Assembly: GCA_964625615.1 (NCBI GenBank)
Contig: CAZVDU010000202.1
Location: 1 to 6,136, forward strand
DNA from: M269 sp964625615
GTDB lineage: Bacteria; Pseudomonadota; Gammaproteobacteria; Enterobacterales; Alteromonadaceae
Reading direction: 5' to 3'
Length of the DNA: 6,136 nt
In this document: one piece after another, positions 6,100 through 6,136 of the stretch
Position numbering within the stretch: the first letter of the stretch is position 1
Layout: the number at the start of each line of letters is the position of its first letter
Program-made: the position numbers and the translations under genes
Notes under the pieces: generated by a model
Databases searched by the model: none
What the model was told of the DNA's origin: nothing
The model's input: only the letters and a program-made list of their open reading frames with translations

Positions 6100-6136
6100 G
6101 TTGGCCTAAACATTGAATACCCTCGATTCGTCTAAT

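Noticed and set aside
6090..6107. AGGCC / GGCCT 5-bp hairpin across the stop codon of the M56-M23 gene
   Set aside because: Short stem, eight-base loop and no T run afterwards, so it does not qualify as an intrinsic terminator. The remaining 29 bases to the window end show nothing further.

Overview
The window is protein-dense bacterial DNA of moderate, AT-leaning composition. Shine-Dalgarno sites, a Sec-type signal peptide, an EAL-family protein and a BlaI/M56 pair carrying a periplasm-facing LytM domain suggest a Gram-negative bacterium, most likely a gammaproteobacterium. The genus cannot be read from the sequence. There are four genes. No tRNA, rRNA, CRISPR array or transposase is visible.

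Layout: (1) 12-3257, plus strand: a large exported protein with a beta-rich N-terminus, a TPR array and a C-terminal CHAT (caspase-like) protease domain with an intact His/Cys pair. Its signal-peptide codons contain a perfect 22-bp inverted repeat. (2) 3270-4052, minus strand, convergent with the first gene across a 12-base gap: a short stand-alone EAL-fold protein that has lost almost all catalytic and metal-binding positions. (3) 4053-4366: a 314-base regulatory region. It holds a Shine-Dalgarno site and a -10 element for the EAL gene, a strong plus-strand terminator-like hairpin with no gene in front of it, and a promoter overlapped by two near-identical 20-bp dyads. (4) 4367-6099, plus strand: a two-gene operon with a 4-base ATGA overlap, encoding a BlaI/MecI-family repressor and a BlaR1-like M56 membrane metalloprotease. 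The usual penicillin-binding sensor of the latter is replaced by an M23/LytM peptidoglycan-peptidase domain.

How it may work: the last two genes look like a self-contained signalling cassette. A periplasmic event at the M23 domain would be passed to the cytoplasmic M56 zinc protease, which would cleave the repressor and release it from the two dyads over its own promoter. The exported TPR-CHAT protein and the pseudo-EAL protein are neighbours on separate transcripts, and a functional link to the cassette is speculation. The most unexplained pieces of DNA are the 22-bp inverted repeat at 22-81, the orphan hairpin at 4201-4240 and the paired dyads at 4299-4352.
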